Below are positions 22,516 to 33,619 of a stretch of 64,000 nt of DNA, one piece after another. The notes beneath the pieces are model-generated. The model ran no database searches. It had not been told where the DNA came from and saw only the letters and a list, made by a program, of their open reading frames with translations. This DNA comes from Cavia porcellus (taxonomy: Eukaryota; Chordata; Mammalia; Rodentia; Caviidae). Location of the stretch: contig NW_026947486.1 in NCBI RefSeq assembly GCF_034190915.1, forward strand, positions 74,938,044 to 75,002,043, read 5' to 3'. Position 1 is the stretch's first letter. Each line of letters begins with the position of its first letter. The position numbers were made by a program, and so were the translations under genes.

Positions 22516-23536
22516 TTATCGGGTTTTTCCTATGTGCTTTTAAAATGTCTTTCAGTATTCTTTCCAGGGTTGCCTTGATGGTCATGAAGTTCTTCAGCTG
22601 TTCTTTGTCATGGAAGTTTCTTATTTCTTTATCCATTTTGAAGGACAGTTTTCTAGGTACATCAGTCTAGGTTGGAAGACATTTTCCTTTAGTATCTGAA
22701 ATACTTCACTCCATGCTCTTCTTGACTTCATTATTTGTGTTGACAAGTCTGCTGTGATTCTGATAGGCTTTCTTTTATAGGTGATCTATCTCTTCTCTCT
22801 GGCAGCCTTTAATGTTCTACTTTTTTGTGGATTTCTGAGATGGTGATTTTTATATGTCTGGGTGTAGTTTTGTTTTAGTTATTGTTATTTGGAGTTCTAC
22901 ATGCTTTGCTAATCCTAATGTCAGTTTCCATTCTCATGTTTTCCAAATTTTCAGCTATTAGTTCTGTAAATAGTGTCTTCATATCATTTGTGTTGTCCCT
23001 TGTTTTTCATTTATACCTATCAATCATATGTTGTTTTTCTTTGAGTCATCTTGCAACTGATGGATTGTTTTTTCCTGATTCCTTGTTATTTTTTAAGAGA
23101 TCTTTCCTTTCCTGTTCACTAGCAGCAATCTTGTCGTCGAGATCTGAAATTCTATCTTCACTTTTGTTGAGGCAGTTTTGACAACTTTCAATGTAATTTT
23201 TGATTTCCCATATATCTCTTTGAATCTGCTTTGTGTATTCTGTTTGTTTCTTATATTGTTCATCCAGGGACTCTATCTTTTTGTTTATTTCCTCTGATTT
23301 CTTAATGTCTTATTTAGATGTGTTCAGCAACTCTGTCATTACTTTTATCATTTCTTCTTTTACCTGGAAGTTTATTTCTCATTTAAATTCCTTTAAAGCT
23401 TCCTGGAATTGTTTCTTTATTTAAGTTACTATTGTTTCAGGTGTATGGCATGTATTTCTTCTGTGTACATGGCTCCTAAGCTTTGTTGGGATGGGCTGGA
23501 TGTTTGAGATTGCCTTTTGGTCTTTCATTTTGTCAT
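22516..23536 (-). pseudogene. L1-B ORF1, broken
   Basis: On the minus strand the sequence from ATG at 23536 matches the L1-A ORF1 start, but a TGA follows at codon 4. The coiled-coil region (reverse complement of 23100-23300) and the RNA-binding C-terminal part (22600-22900) are recognisable in pieces, with no frame longer than about 60 codons. The 3' boundary is approximate. Confidence 0.75.
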
Positions 23537-24117
23537 TATCCTATATTTCCGTAATTCAAGTGTTGTTCCAAACCTTCCCCTGGGTGTATTGGAAATTGTC
23601 TCCTATGTCCTGGGCTCCTGGAACTCCACTGGTAGAGTAGATCCCTCCTTGAGCAGCGAGGTCCCTGGATTAAAAGAAGCATTCCAGGCTTGTCTCTGGT
23701 AGGCCTAAAGCCTCAAGCTGCACAGCTCCCCCCTCTGGCAGCAAAGCACCCTGTATGGAAAGAAGGCCCTAATCCCGCTAAATCCAATCTAGTGTGGCCA
23801 CAACCTGAGGGGGCGCCCAGCCACCTAAAGAAAGGATCTCAAACTCTCCCAGGGATTGGATGTTGTGTAAACATCTACCTCCTTGGGTGGCAAAGCTCCT
23901 TGGGCTAAAGTAAGGTCATTCCTATGGCCTAAGTGGGCTGCAAACCTCCTCTGCAGGGCTGCTCCCTTCTCCAGGCAGTGGCATTAGTGCTGGTGCTCTC
24001 CAGGCAGAGAGAAGGTTGTAGGAAAGGCCTGAGGAGGTTCCCAAGGCTCAACTCAGCTCCCTCCTCCAGGCTGGGCAGCTGCAGCATTCTCTCTGAGTGG
24101 AGAGAAGGTCACCAGCC
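23537..24117 (-). promoter_or_regulatory. L1-B 5' UTR with partial monomer array
   Basis: The plus strand reads as the inverse of the L1-A 5' UTR. In sense, one monomer runs from 24060 to about 23964 (GGAGCTGAGTTGAGCC, CTTTCCTACAACCTTC, GCCTGGAGAG), preceded by a 5'-truncated one up to 24117. Different monomer number and truncation from L1-A is what monomer-type L1 promoters show. Promoter activity is inferred. Confidence 0.65.
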
Positions 24118-24133
24118 AAAAATACATCTTTTT
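24118..24133. repeat. Target-site duplication of L1-B, right copy
   Basis: AAAAATACATCTTTTT, identical to 18077-18092. Confidence 0.92.
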
Positions 24134-24153
24134 TTCCACTCTGTTGTTGATGG

Positions 24154-27100
24154 TCATTTTGGTGATTTCCAAGATTCAGATATTACAAATTTTGGTGCTA
24201 TAAACATGGATACACATATATTACTGTGACATGACATTTTCAATATTTCTGGGAAAATTGCTAAGAGAGGAACTGCTGGATTGAATAGAACTTCCAAAGC
24301 TAGTTTTCTGAGGAATCTCCATACTGATTTCCACAGTGGCTGCATCAGTCTACACTCCTACCAACAGTGGAGATGTGTTGCTTTCTCCTCACAGGCTCAC
24401 CAACATTTGTTATCAGTTGATTTCTTGATGCCAGCCATTCTTTCCAGAGTGAGATGAAATCTCAGTGCTGTTCTAATTTGTATTTCTCATATGACCGATG
24501 ATGATGAACATTTCTTCATGTATTTATTTGCAAGAGGGTTTTTGAACTTGAGGGGCTTGATGATTTTCAGTTCTTTATATATTCTGAATATAAGTCCTTT
24601 GAAAGATAACTGGCTAAAATTCCCATTTTGTGGATTTTCTTTTCACTTTTTTGTGATTTCTTTTGAAGTGCAAAAAAATTTAAATAACCTGAGATCCCAG
24701 GTGTTCATTTTTTAAAGTATTTCCCATGTAGTTTGAGTGTTTTTCATGAATTCTCTACCTACCCCAATGTCTCCAAGATTTCTTCCTAGGTCGTCTTTCA
24801 TTAGATTCAATGTTTTTCTTTTAATATTTAGATCTTTGATCCATTTGACTTTAGTTCAGTACATGGTGATAAGCATTGGTCTAGTTTCAGTCTTCGGCAT
24901 ATGGAAAGCCAGTTTTTCCAATACCGTGCATTGAAGAGGCTATCCTTCTTTCAGTGAACATGTTTAGCCCTTTGTCAAACATGAGGTGGCTGAATGTGCA
25001 TGTAGCTATGCTTGCATCTTCTATTCTGTTTCATTGATCCTCAGGGCTATTTCTTTGCCAGTACCATTCTGATTTTATCACTGTAGCCTTGTAGTATAGT
25101 TTAAAGTCAGGAATTGAAATGCTTCCTACCTTGCCTTTGTTGCCTGGAATTTCCTTTACTATTCTAGGTAACTTTTGTTTCCAATGAATTTTAGGAGTGT
25201 TTTTTTTCTAGACCTGTAAGGTATGTTAATGGTATGTTGATTGTGATTGCATTAAATTTGTATAACAGTTTTGGGAGTAAGCCCATTTTCACAGTGTTGG
25301 TTCTTCCTAATCAAGAGCAAGGAATGTCCTTCCATTTTCTAAAATCCACTTCAATCTCCTTTTTTAGAGCATTATAATTTTCGCATTATAAGTCTTTTAC
25401 ATTCTTAAGTTGATTTCTAAGTATTTCTTTGTTTTAGATGCTATTGTGAAAGGCATTATTTCCATAATTTCTCTCTTAGTGAGTTTGTTTTAGTGTACAG
25501 GAATGCTATTGATTTTTGAGTGTTGACTTTGTATCCAGCTGTGCTGCTGAGTTTTTTTTTTTTTTTTAATTACCTGTAGTATTCTTTTAATGGAGTTTTT
25601 AGGGTCTTCTATGTCAAGCATTATGCCATCTGCAAATAGTGATAATAAAACTTCTTCATTTCCTATCTTTATTCTTTTTATTTCACTCTCTTGTCTGATT
25701 TCTCTGTCTAATATGTCCAGAACTATATTGAATAGAAGTGGTGATAGTGGATATCTTGGTCTTGTTTTTGATTTTAGAATAAAAGCTTTCAGGTTTTCTG
25801 CATTTAATATAATGTTGGTTGTTGATTTCTCATAGATGGCCTTTATGAAATTGAGGTAGATATCATTTATTCTGAGTTTCTGTAGGGTGTTTATCATAAA
25901 CAAATATTGTACTGTATCAAAAGTTTTTCCTGTGTCTATAGAGATGATCATGTGATTTTTGTTTTTGGCTCTGTTTATGTGGTATATAACATTTATTGAT
26001 TTGCATATGTTAAACCATTCCTGTATTCCTGGAATAAATCCCTCTTGGTCATGATGTATATACTTCTTGATGATTTGATGCATTTTATTTGCCAGTATTT
26101 TATTTAGAATATTTGCACAAATGTTCATTACTGAGAATGGCCAATATTTCTCCTTTTTGGTTGGGTCTTTCTCTGGTTTTGGTATCAGAGTAATACTTGC
26201 CTCCAGGAATACGTTAGGGAGGATTTCTTCTCTTTCAGCTTCATTGAATAATTTAAAGAGTATTTGCAGCAAATCTTCTCTAAATTTCTTGTAGAATTCA
26301 GCTATAAATCCACGAGGACCTGGGCTTTTGTTTGCTGATAAGTTTTTAATCATGTTTTCAATTTCAATACCTGATATTGGTTATTCAAAATTGTTGTGTC
26401 TTCTTGGTTGAGCTTTTGTAGTTCATTTGTTTCTAGAAATCTGTCCATACTCTGTGTATTTTCTGTCCTATCTGGATAGAGATTTTCAAGGTAGGTATTC
26501 ATAATCTTTTAATTTTCATAAACTTTGTAGTAATTTCTCTCTTTTCAGTACTTATTGTGTGAATTTGAGTTTTTTCTTTCTTTTTCTTGGTAAAGTTGGC
26601 AAGAAGTTTATCAATTTTGTTTAATCTCTCAAATAACAGCTCTTTAATTCATTAATTCTTTGTATTTTTTTAGTTTCTGTTGCACTAATTTCTGCTCTGA
26701 TCTTTACAATTTTCTCTCTTTATGAGCTTTGTGTACTACTTGCGCTTCTTTTCCTAGAATCTTTTGCTGTAGCATTAGGTTTTTTGTGTTCATTCTGTTT
26801 TTTGATATGAAAATTTATTGCTACATATTTTCCTCTTGGACTGTTTTCACTGTGTCCCACAGATTATAGTATGTTTTGTCTGCATTTTTATTGAATTTTA
26901 GATCTTGTTTTAGTTCTTCTTTAATTACACCTGTAACTCACTGGTTGTTCAGAAGGTTGTTGTTTAATTTCCATGTATGTATGAAGGGTTTGCTATTCTA
27001 TTGCTATTAATTTCCAATTTAAGTGCACTATGGTCAGATAATATCCACGGCATAATTTCAATTCCTTTACATTTACTTAAGAATGTTTTATGGGTTAATA

Positions 27101-27366
27101 TATGGTCTATTTTGAGAACGTCCCATGCATAGCTGAGAAGAATGTATATTCTGATGTGATTGGGTGGAACACTCTGTAAATATCTACTATGTCCATGTTC
27201 TCATTGGTATGATTCTGTTCAATTATTCTTTGCTTACTTTTAGTCTAGTTCATCCATTTTTTGTGACAATGGTATTAAGGTGTACTATTACAGTGGTGAT
27301 ACTGTGTTTTTGGTTTTTCATGTACATTAGTATTTGTCTTAGATAGTTGTGTGCTCCTGTTTTTGA

Positions 27367-27411
<45 letters not shown>

Positions 27412-27733
27412 GTTAGTTTTTCCTCTTGAATTTTTCCACTTACAAGTATGTAATGAACTTCTTTATCTCTTTTGAATATTTTAGGTTTGAAGTTCACATT
27501 TTCTGCAAAGAGAATAGCTACCACTGATTTTCTCTGGGTTCCTATTGCACAGAATACTGTTTTCCATCCTTTGACTTTTTAGTTTCCTTTTGAGTCAGAT
27601 GTGTTTCTCGAATACAGCATATTGTAGGATCCTGTTTCTTGTTCCATTCTGTTAATCTATTTCTTTTAATAAGTGAATTGAGGCCATTTACAATGATAGA
27701 TATAACTGATACGTAATAATTCAACTTTGTCAT
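24154..27733 (-). pseudogene. L1-C ORF2, broken; long RT remnant
   Basis: The longest L1 open frame in the window lies here, 26353-25490 (287 codons). It covers the RT fingers and palm: [37 protein letters not shown], then [11 protein letters not shown]. The catalytic box reads FADG instead of FADD, so the second aspartate is lost. The endonuclease N-terminus (VISIIVNGLNSLIKRNRL, then ETHLTQKE) is at 27733-27542, and a (TA)n expansion lies in the coding region at 27371-27408. The C-terminal codons are in 17936-18092. Confidence 0.9.
27371..27408. repeat. (TA)19 microsatellite inside L1-C ORF2
   Basis: Pure TA repeat. It lies where the L1-A ORF2 has the short seed TTAAATATATAAGCACC (about 6500), so it probably grew from three TA units in the ancestral coding sequence. 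Confidence 0.95.
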
Positions 27734-28152
27734 GTTATGTCCCTGTTTTTGGTTGTCTGCTCCCCCACCTTGTTTAACTGTTTGCCATGCCTGTTGGTTT
27801 CTTTCTGTTGTTTTCTGGAAATTGTGGTCATTTTTATTTCTATCTAGTATGTCTTTCAGTACTCTTTCTAAGGGTCTGTTTGGTGAACATGAATTTCTTC
27901 AGTTCTTCTTTGTCATGGAAGTATCTCATTTCTCCATTAAATTTGATTGAAAATGTTTCTGGGTACATCATTCTGGGTAGAAATTTGATTACTTTTAGGG
28001 CTTGAAACACTTCACTCCAAGCCTTTCTTAACTTGAAGGCTTGTGTTGAAAAGTTTGCTGTGATTCTAATGGGCTTTCCTTGAGAGGAGAGTTGTGTCTT
28101 TTCTCTAACAGCTTTTATTATTTTGTTTTTATGCTGTGTGTTTGGAATCTTT

Positions 28153-28308
28153 GTTTTTGATTTTTGTTTTTTTGTTTTGTTTTTTTTGTTGTTGTTGTTT
28201 GTTTGTTTGTTTTTGTCTTTTTCCTTTTTATCCGTACCGGGGATCGGACTCATGACTGCCTGCATACAAGGCAGGCGCTTATGCCGCTGAGCTAAATCCC
28301 CAGCCCCA
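28153..28308 (-). mobile_element. tRNA-derived SINE (ID-like) inside L1-C ORF1
   Basis: On the minus strand: GGGGCTGGGGATTTAGCTCAG (A box), GAGTCCGATCCCCGGTACGG (B box), then ATAAAAAGGAAAAAGAC and an AAAC/AAC-rich tail. A 9-bp target-site duplication, GGAATCTTT, lies at 28144-28152 and 28309-28317. Same subfamily as 7805-7946. Insert plus TSD equals 165 bp, a multiple of three. Confidence 0.92.
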
Positions 28309-28488
28309 GGAATCTTTATTATTATATGTCCGGATGTAGACTTACATTGGTTGTGATTGTTTGGCATTCTATATGCCTCACTCATCTGCATATCAGATTT
28401 TTTCCTATGTTTGGGAAATTTTCTGGTATTACTTCTGTGAATATTTTACCAATGCAATTCTTATTGACTCCTGCATCTTCATTGATGC

Positions 28489-28830
28489 TGTCTTAGTTAC
28501 TTTTTACTCGTTGCTGAGACAAAATATCTGAAGCCCAAGTTGGGAAAGGAAAGGTTTATTTCTTACAGTTTTGGAGGTTTCATTCCACATTTAGTTGGCT
28601 TCAAGACAGGCAGGCATGACTGTGCCGCTGTTCATGGTGGTTGCAAAACAGCAAACAGGAACCAGCAAAGAGCAAGGCACACCTTCCTCCTGCCATTACA
28701 TCACATCCTGGCTCCACCCCTATGTGGGTGGAGCACTGACACCATCAATCCAAGCACTAGACAATGAACCAATCACAGATACACAATGCAAACTCATGAG
28801 GCTTGGGGGACACAGGCATAAACCATAACA
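28489..28830 (-). mobile_element. MaLR-type solo LTR inside L1-C
   Basis: The plus strand runs TGTCTTAGTTACTTTTTACTCG to AACCATAACA. In sense (minus) it has TG..CA ends, a CCAATCAC/GTGATTGG region, and a polyadenylation region (AATAAACCTTTCCTTTCCC). The flanking 5-mers are GATGC (28484-28488) and GATGT (28831-28835), 4 of 5 identical. 342 bp. It aligns over its length with 33095-33435 and 43099-43443. Confidence 0.88.
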
Positions 28831-29200
28831 GATGTCTATTTGTCTTATATTGTTTCTCTTTAAGGTTATTTCATGAATTCTGCTTGTTTTCTATATTGTT
28901 CATTCAATGTTTCAATCAATTTCCCATGATCCTGTACTTTTTAATCTATTTCTTCTCTAGCTGTGCTGAGCAACCTCTTCACTAAAGTTATTTCTGTCTT
29001 TACATCAGAAACTACTTATTTGATTTCCCCTGCCATCTCATGGATTTGTTTCTTTGTTTTACTTGATATCTTTTCAGCCATTTATTGTGTATGACTTTTA
29101 AGGTCTTCTGTTTCAAAGTCTCCTGTACTTGATCCTGATGGACTAGATGTTTAAGATAGCATTTTGCTTTTTGTTTTGTCATTTTCACCTTTCAGGCTAT

Positions 29201-29905
29201 TATTTGGTCTTTCAGTCCCCCTAGTCTAAACTGTCAGTAGTGTGTGTCTTTGGATCCTACTGTGACTGATGTTTGTCAGATTTCTTGCTACCACAATGAA
29301 GAGGAGGGCCAGTCACCTGAATTCTTCCTGTAGGGCCTGTTGGGTGAGTCCTAATTCTTCCTGGGGTGAATAGCCTATGAGTGTTGATGTAATTAAATCC
29401 TTAGTTCTTGCTATTACTATGTCTTCAGGGTGTTCCATGTCACCAGATCTCCCTGTGTATATTGTTTGTCTTGACTGGGACCCTATTTTGTCACTGTATG
29501 TCTCATAAGCTCTTTCAATTTTCTCCAGGTTGTGGGAGGCCTTATTGGCACACTCCTCAACCTACCTGATGTTCTCTCTGTACCACACTCTTGCTAAGCT
29601 CACCAAGGTCTTTCAGCTGGAGGGAGCTTTGGTACTACTCCTGTTTACCCAATGAAGACCTCTTTTTATGGGCAAACTCACCACACTGATGGAAGCCTGC
29701 TGAAGTTTTTTGTTTGGATGAGGGGTTACTGAGTCTCCCATCAACCCATCACGATTAATTCACTGAAATATAAGGTCTGGGAAGAGGAATGGGAGACAAA
29801 GATTAACAGCAATACGAGGTACAAGAGGTGGTGGGTTCCCCACGGGCAGCAGGCAGGCAGGGTGCTGAAGTGGCCCACCCCTGCATGCCTGTGGAGGTCT
29901 GGGGA
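29201..29905 (-). other. Probable 5' UTR of L1-C
   Basis: Follows the start of ORF1 in sense order and becomes GC-richer toward 29830-29900. It does not match the L1-A or L1-B 5' UTR by eye, so it may be a different promoter type or unrelated sequence. Confidence 0.4.
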
Positions 29906-30507
29906 TCAGAGCAAGAATATTTCCTTTGTAATTTGATTATCTCATTAAGTTTTTAATAATGAAAAGCTGACTAATGCAGTGCATGATTATATTTTCTTCT
30001 ATAAGCAATAATATACATTAGAGAAAATCCTTACTGCATATTTTTGGTATAAATATATTCAAACTATAATATATCCCATTCAATATTGAATAATAATTCT
30101 GTTTAATAATCTAACTTTATTGATAATTATTGAATTTCAGTATAATTATGATTCCAAATGGTTAAAATTTGCTTTTAGCTTTATTTCCAAAAATAACTTT
30201 TAAATGTAATTTTTGTTAATTGATATTTTCTTGGTTTGGAAAAAATGTGTATTACTTGTAGCCTTTTCAGTACAGTCTTTAAAAAAAAACATATACTAAA
30301 GTTTACTATTGAAAAGCAACACTAATTATAGTACATTGGCAAATTTCATTTTCACCAGTTATCCACTGAAATAAAATTTGGCTGACACAAAATTTATAAA
30401 TGAGTATAAAAATAAACATTTATTTTACAACCTAGTGTATATCAAGCACTAGGTTCACACTCCAAATATATTTTTGTTCAACAAATTTTTGAATTAGTGT
30501 ATTAAAT
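29906..30507. other. AT-rich sequence, nothing recognised
   Basis: Very AT-rich with no gene or repeat that I recognise. Confidence 0.5.
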
Positions 30508-30676
30508 TATAGGCTCAGCGTAGTAGTACACGCCTGTAATTTCAGCACTGGAGAGGCTGAGGCAAGAGGATCACCACTAATTCAAGGCCAGCTTGGGCTC
30601 CATAGTGAGATCTAAGACAGCCTGGATGAGGAGACCCTGACTCACCACCCTTCAAAACAAAACAAAACAAAACAAG
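30508..30676 (+). mobile_element. B1-like SINE, nearly full length
   Basis: GGCTCAGCGTAGTAGTACACG, CCTGTAATTTCAGCACTGGAG, GAGGCTGAGGCAAGAGGATC, TTCAAGGCCAGCTTGGGCT, then AAGACAGCCTGGATGAGGAGACCCTGACTC and an (AAAAC)n tail. The internal segment resembling the B1 tandem duplication (AGACAGCCTGG) supports rodent B1. Confidence 0.9.
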
Positions 30677-31499
30677 GTGTCTATGCTACAGTTATACTAT
30701 ACTACCTTTAAAAATAAATCTCTAAGTTTTGATATTTAATTTTAACTTTGATAAATAGTGCTTGTAAGTTGAACTTATCTACAAATTGTACACGACAGAA
30801 CATTGAAAGCTCATTTTATATGTATTCAAAGTAGTCTAATACATACATTGCTAGATTTTTAATTGATGAATAATGTAAATGGAGTGGTATCAACTTATAT
30901 TGGTAGGTGTGATTTATTGTGCAAACCATGTGCTTCCTTTATTATGTAATATATAATAAATTTTCACTGAGGTATTGTTGTGAAAACATTGCTATGATGA
31001 CAGTGACACATGATTTTTAAGCATGCACTATATGCCAGCCACTCGGTTTTTGTTTTATTTAAAGTAAAACTGATACCTTTCAACACAATTCATGTTGGTT
31101 GATTCTTGTCTTCTGGAGTTCAATAATCATCCCTGATCAGGAGGTTGAGTGATTTCCTAGACTTGTAGGATCTGCATAGAGTAGCTTCATCATATTCTGG
31201 ATCTTAGTTAACCCTCAAAGGCAGACAGAAAAATATTGGATGACCTCCTAACCAATTACGTTTCATACTTTTGGTTTCTAAACCTCAGATGCTGAACACT
31301 CAGCAGATCAGTTGCACCAGTATTCAAGTATGAAGAGTAAACTTTAATTATAAATATTATAATTTTTTTTCATATTAGGCACTTTGAAAGTATAAAGTAC
31401 AGCTAAAGTATAGCTAACTATTTTGTTAATTAGAGTTACTAGTAGTGTAAAGAGTTGCCATCATATTTTTTATCTTTAGAGAAAGAGTGATGGCTTGTC
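30677..31499. other. AT-rich sequence, nothing recognised
   Basis: No gene, tandem repeat or interspersed repeat seen. Confidence 0.5.
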
Positions 31500-31652
31500 G
31501 TTTTCTTTTGTTTTGTTAAGGTAGTGTTTTGTTATGTAGTTCAGGAAGACACAAAATTCAATATGTACTCCAGGCTGACCTAGAAATCACACAGATTTGC
31601 CTGCCTCAGTCTCTTGAGCCCTGGGATTACAGGTGTGTGCCACCATGTCCAA
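31500..31652 (-). mobile_element. B1-like SINE
   Basis: The plus strand begins with a T-rich tail (TTTTCTTTTGTTTTG) and runs to CTCCAGGCTGACCTAGAAATC, GCCTGCCTCAGTCTC, GGGATTACAGGTGTGTGCCACC, the inverse of a B1. Confidence 0.88.
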
Positions 31653-32764
31653 CTATCATTTTAACATATTGTTTAAATTATTTTTAGAAGTCAAATTTTT
31701 GTAGCTTATAATCAGAAAACACATATGAAGTTTTATAAGGTGATTTTAAATCAAGAACAAAGTTAGCATTTTATCATAACAATTATGATGACATTATACT
31801 TGAACATTATGTCTTTGTATTTCTAAATACATATTAAGATTTCCATTTTAGTATAAAATAGCTTATCAATAATAAAATATTATATTTTAATTGAGATTTG
31901 TTATATTTATTAAAATGTATAACTAGAATATATTAGTTCATAGATGTACTTTGTAGATAGATAATGTCCTACTTTGAAGTTTTGCAGTGACACTGCATGA
32001 ACTGCACATCTAAATATCATAAAGAAATTACATAATACATGTACCTAAACCTAAAACATGTGCACATAAACTTAAACCTGAAACCTATGCACGTAAAACT
32101 AAAAGAGTTCATCATCATGAGTAATTTTTTGTGTGAAAGTCATCAGCATCTTTTAAAGTTTTACATCCTAGAAGGTCTGTATATTTGGGAAGCACAAATA
32201 TATTTAATATAATATGAGGTTAGAAATAATTAAAAGCATAATGTGTGTGTTTATGTATGTGTTTCATTATTACTTTTCATTCCTAACACAAAATTTAGAT
32301 TTCTTTAACATGTATTGTAAATCTATTGGATAGAATTAAAATTGGGGTAGGCTAGGAAAGGAAAGAGGATTTTTTAAAAAAGCTATAGCATGTACGTATA
32401 ACAATTTCCAAGATGATTGCAAACTATATGAATTGCAAACATAAACATGTACTAATGATATGTTTTTAATTTGAGAAAAGAATTAAAGGACTTCCTCAGA
32501 ACTTTTATAGGTTTGGAAAACAGTATTATTATTATCAACAGACATCATCCAATATGTAAGTTCAGCACTCATTTATACAATACCAAAGCATTTATTTAAT
32601 CAAAACAAATACATTTAGATCAAATTTTAAGCAGTAGGGCCACATTTAAAGAGATACAAAAATTTTATTATGTTATATCTAAGGTATGGATATATATTGT
32701 ATAAAAGCACTTATTTGTAACTACATATATTATCTTTAAATTTTAAAAAAATTTGCCTTTAGAG

Positions 32765-32766
<2 letters not shown>
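31653..32766. other. AT-rich sequence, nothing recognised
   Basis: A short imperfect duplication at about 32038-32098 (TACCTAAACCTAAAACATGTGCACATAAAC units) is the only structure noticed. No coding signal. Confidence 0.5.

Positions 32767-32796
<30 letters not shown>
32767..32796. repeat. (TA)15 microsatellite
   Basis: Pure alternating AT. Confidence 0.95.
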
Positions 32797-32798
<2 letters not shown>

Positions 32799-32824
32799 AG
32801 CTTTAGATACATAGTTTGTGTTAT

Positions 32825-32995
32825 AAACGAAGATCATAGTTGTTCATTAATCGAATCATAAACTGGTTGTTGAAAACTTTTTATAAACCTTTAAATAATC
32901 TGTATTTTTGAATTGCGTGTTTTTAAGTAACTAATATCTGACTATAGAAGATATAAAAATTGATTAAAGTAAATATAAAACTTGTTTCAATCTAA
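32825..32995. repeat. Unclassified dispersed repeat, copy 2
   Basis: Collinear with 15495-15660 (see that entry). At both sites a TA microsatellite lies nearby, but on opposite sides. Confidence 0.5.
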
Positions 32996-33094
32996 TTTTT
33001 ATGAGTTTAAGAACCATTCAATATCTTAAGAAAACATGTCATCATAGATATAAAAACAACCATTTCATTACATGTAACAATCATATATGTATAT

Positions 33095-33435
33095 TGTGTT
33101 GGTTACTTTTTACTCATTTCTGGGACAAAATACCTAACACCAAAAATAAAGGAAGGAAAGATTTATTTATTGCAGTTCTTGAATGTTTCAGTCCATACTC
33201 AGTTAGCTCCAAGGCATCATGGCATGGTGAGGCAGTCTTGCATGGTGGTTTCAAACAGTAAGGCACAAACCAGAGAGAGAGAGACAAACACCTTTTTCCT
33301 CCCGTTACATCATATCCTGACTGCACTCTTTAGGCAGGTGTAGCACTCACACCACCAATCCAAGCGCTAGACAATGTACCAATCACAAATACATAACTGC
33401 ATGAGGCCTGGGGCCCACTGACACAAACCATGACA
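33095..33435 (-). mobile_element. MaLR-type solo LTR with perfect 5-bp TSD
   Basis: The plus strand runs TGTGTTGGTTACTTTTTACTC to AAACCATGACA, 341 bp. TATAT at 33090-33094 is repeated exactly at 33436-33440; a 5-bp duplication is typical of the ERVL/MaLR class. The interior matches 28489-28830 throughout (GCTAGACAATG, CCAATCACA and others). Open frames at 33001-33261 and 33114-33326 are LTR sequence and not genes. Confidence 0.92.
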
Positions 33436-33494
33436 TATATAAATATGTTTTTAATAACATTTATTAGGATGGGGCACAATAAGACTCTGGAGAA

Positions 33495-33607
33495 GATGGG
33501 TGTATTATTGCCTACCAGCACTTGGGAGGCTGAGGCAGGAGGATTGCTGCAAGTGCAAGGCCAGCCTACGCTACAAAGTGAGACTCTGCCTCATAAAACA
33601 AAACAAA
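33495..33607 (+). mobile_element. B1-like SINE
   Basis: GCACTTGGGAGGCTGAGGCAG, GTGCAAGGCCAGCCTACGCTAC, AAAGTGAGACTCTGCCTC, then an A-rich tail. A probable target duplication: AGACTCTGGAGAA before it and AGACTGGAGAA after it. Confidence 0.88.
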
Positions 33608-33619
33608 AGACTGGAGAAA

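Larger units (their letters stand above)
18093..24117 (-). mobile_element. Full-length LINE-1 'L1-B', nested in L1-C
   Basis: 6025 bp between exact 16-bp direct repeats. In sense (minus) order: a 5' UTR with about 1.5 monomers (24117-23537), ORF1 (about 23536-22516), ORF2 (22458-18667) and a 3' UTR of about 570 bp ending in an A-rich tail (plus strand TTTTTTTTATTTTAAAGAGAATAAGACAAAACAGG). It is close to L1-A in sequence but with a shorter 3' UTR. Both frames are broken. It is the youngest element of this stack. Confidence 0.95.
27850..29200 (-). pseudogene. L1-C ORF1, split by a SINE and an LTR
   Basis: The C-terminal half is still open for 183 codons (28391-27840): the L1 part ends in the conserved RKAWSEVFQALK and MYPETFSIKFNGEM segments. 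This frame runs straight through the SINE at 28153-28308. The N-terminal and coiled-coil part is separated from it by the MaLR LTR at 28489-28830 and continues in decayed form to about 29200. Confidence 0.8.
24118..29905 (-). mobile_element. LINE-1 'L1-C', main portion
   Basis: Continues exactly where 18092 broke off: ORF2 (to about 27733), a spacer, ORF1 (about 27850-29200), then probable 5' UTR. It carries a SINE (28153-28308) and a MaLR LTR (28489-28830) in ORF1 and L1-B near the end of ORF2, so it is older than all three. It differs from L1-A and L1-B more than they differ from each other. The 5' end is not fixed by a TSD; 29905 is approximate. Confidence 0.85.

Noticed and set aside
25490..26353. 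287-codon open frame, the longest in the window, as a possible host gene
   Set aside because: It is L1 reverse transcriptase with a mutated FADD box, inside a clear L1.
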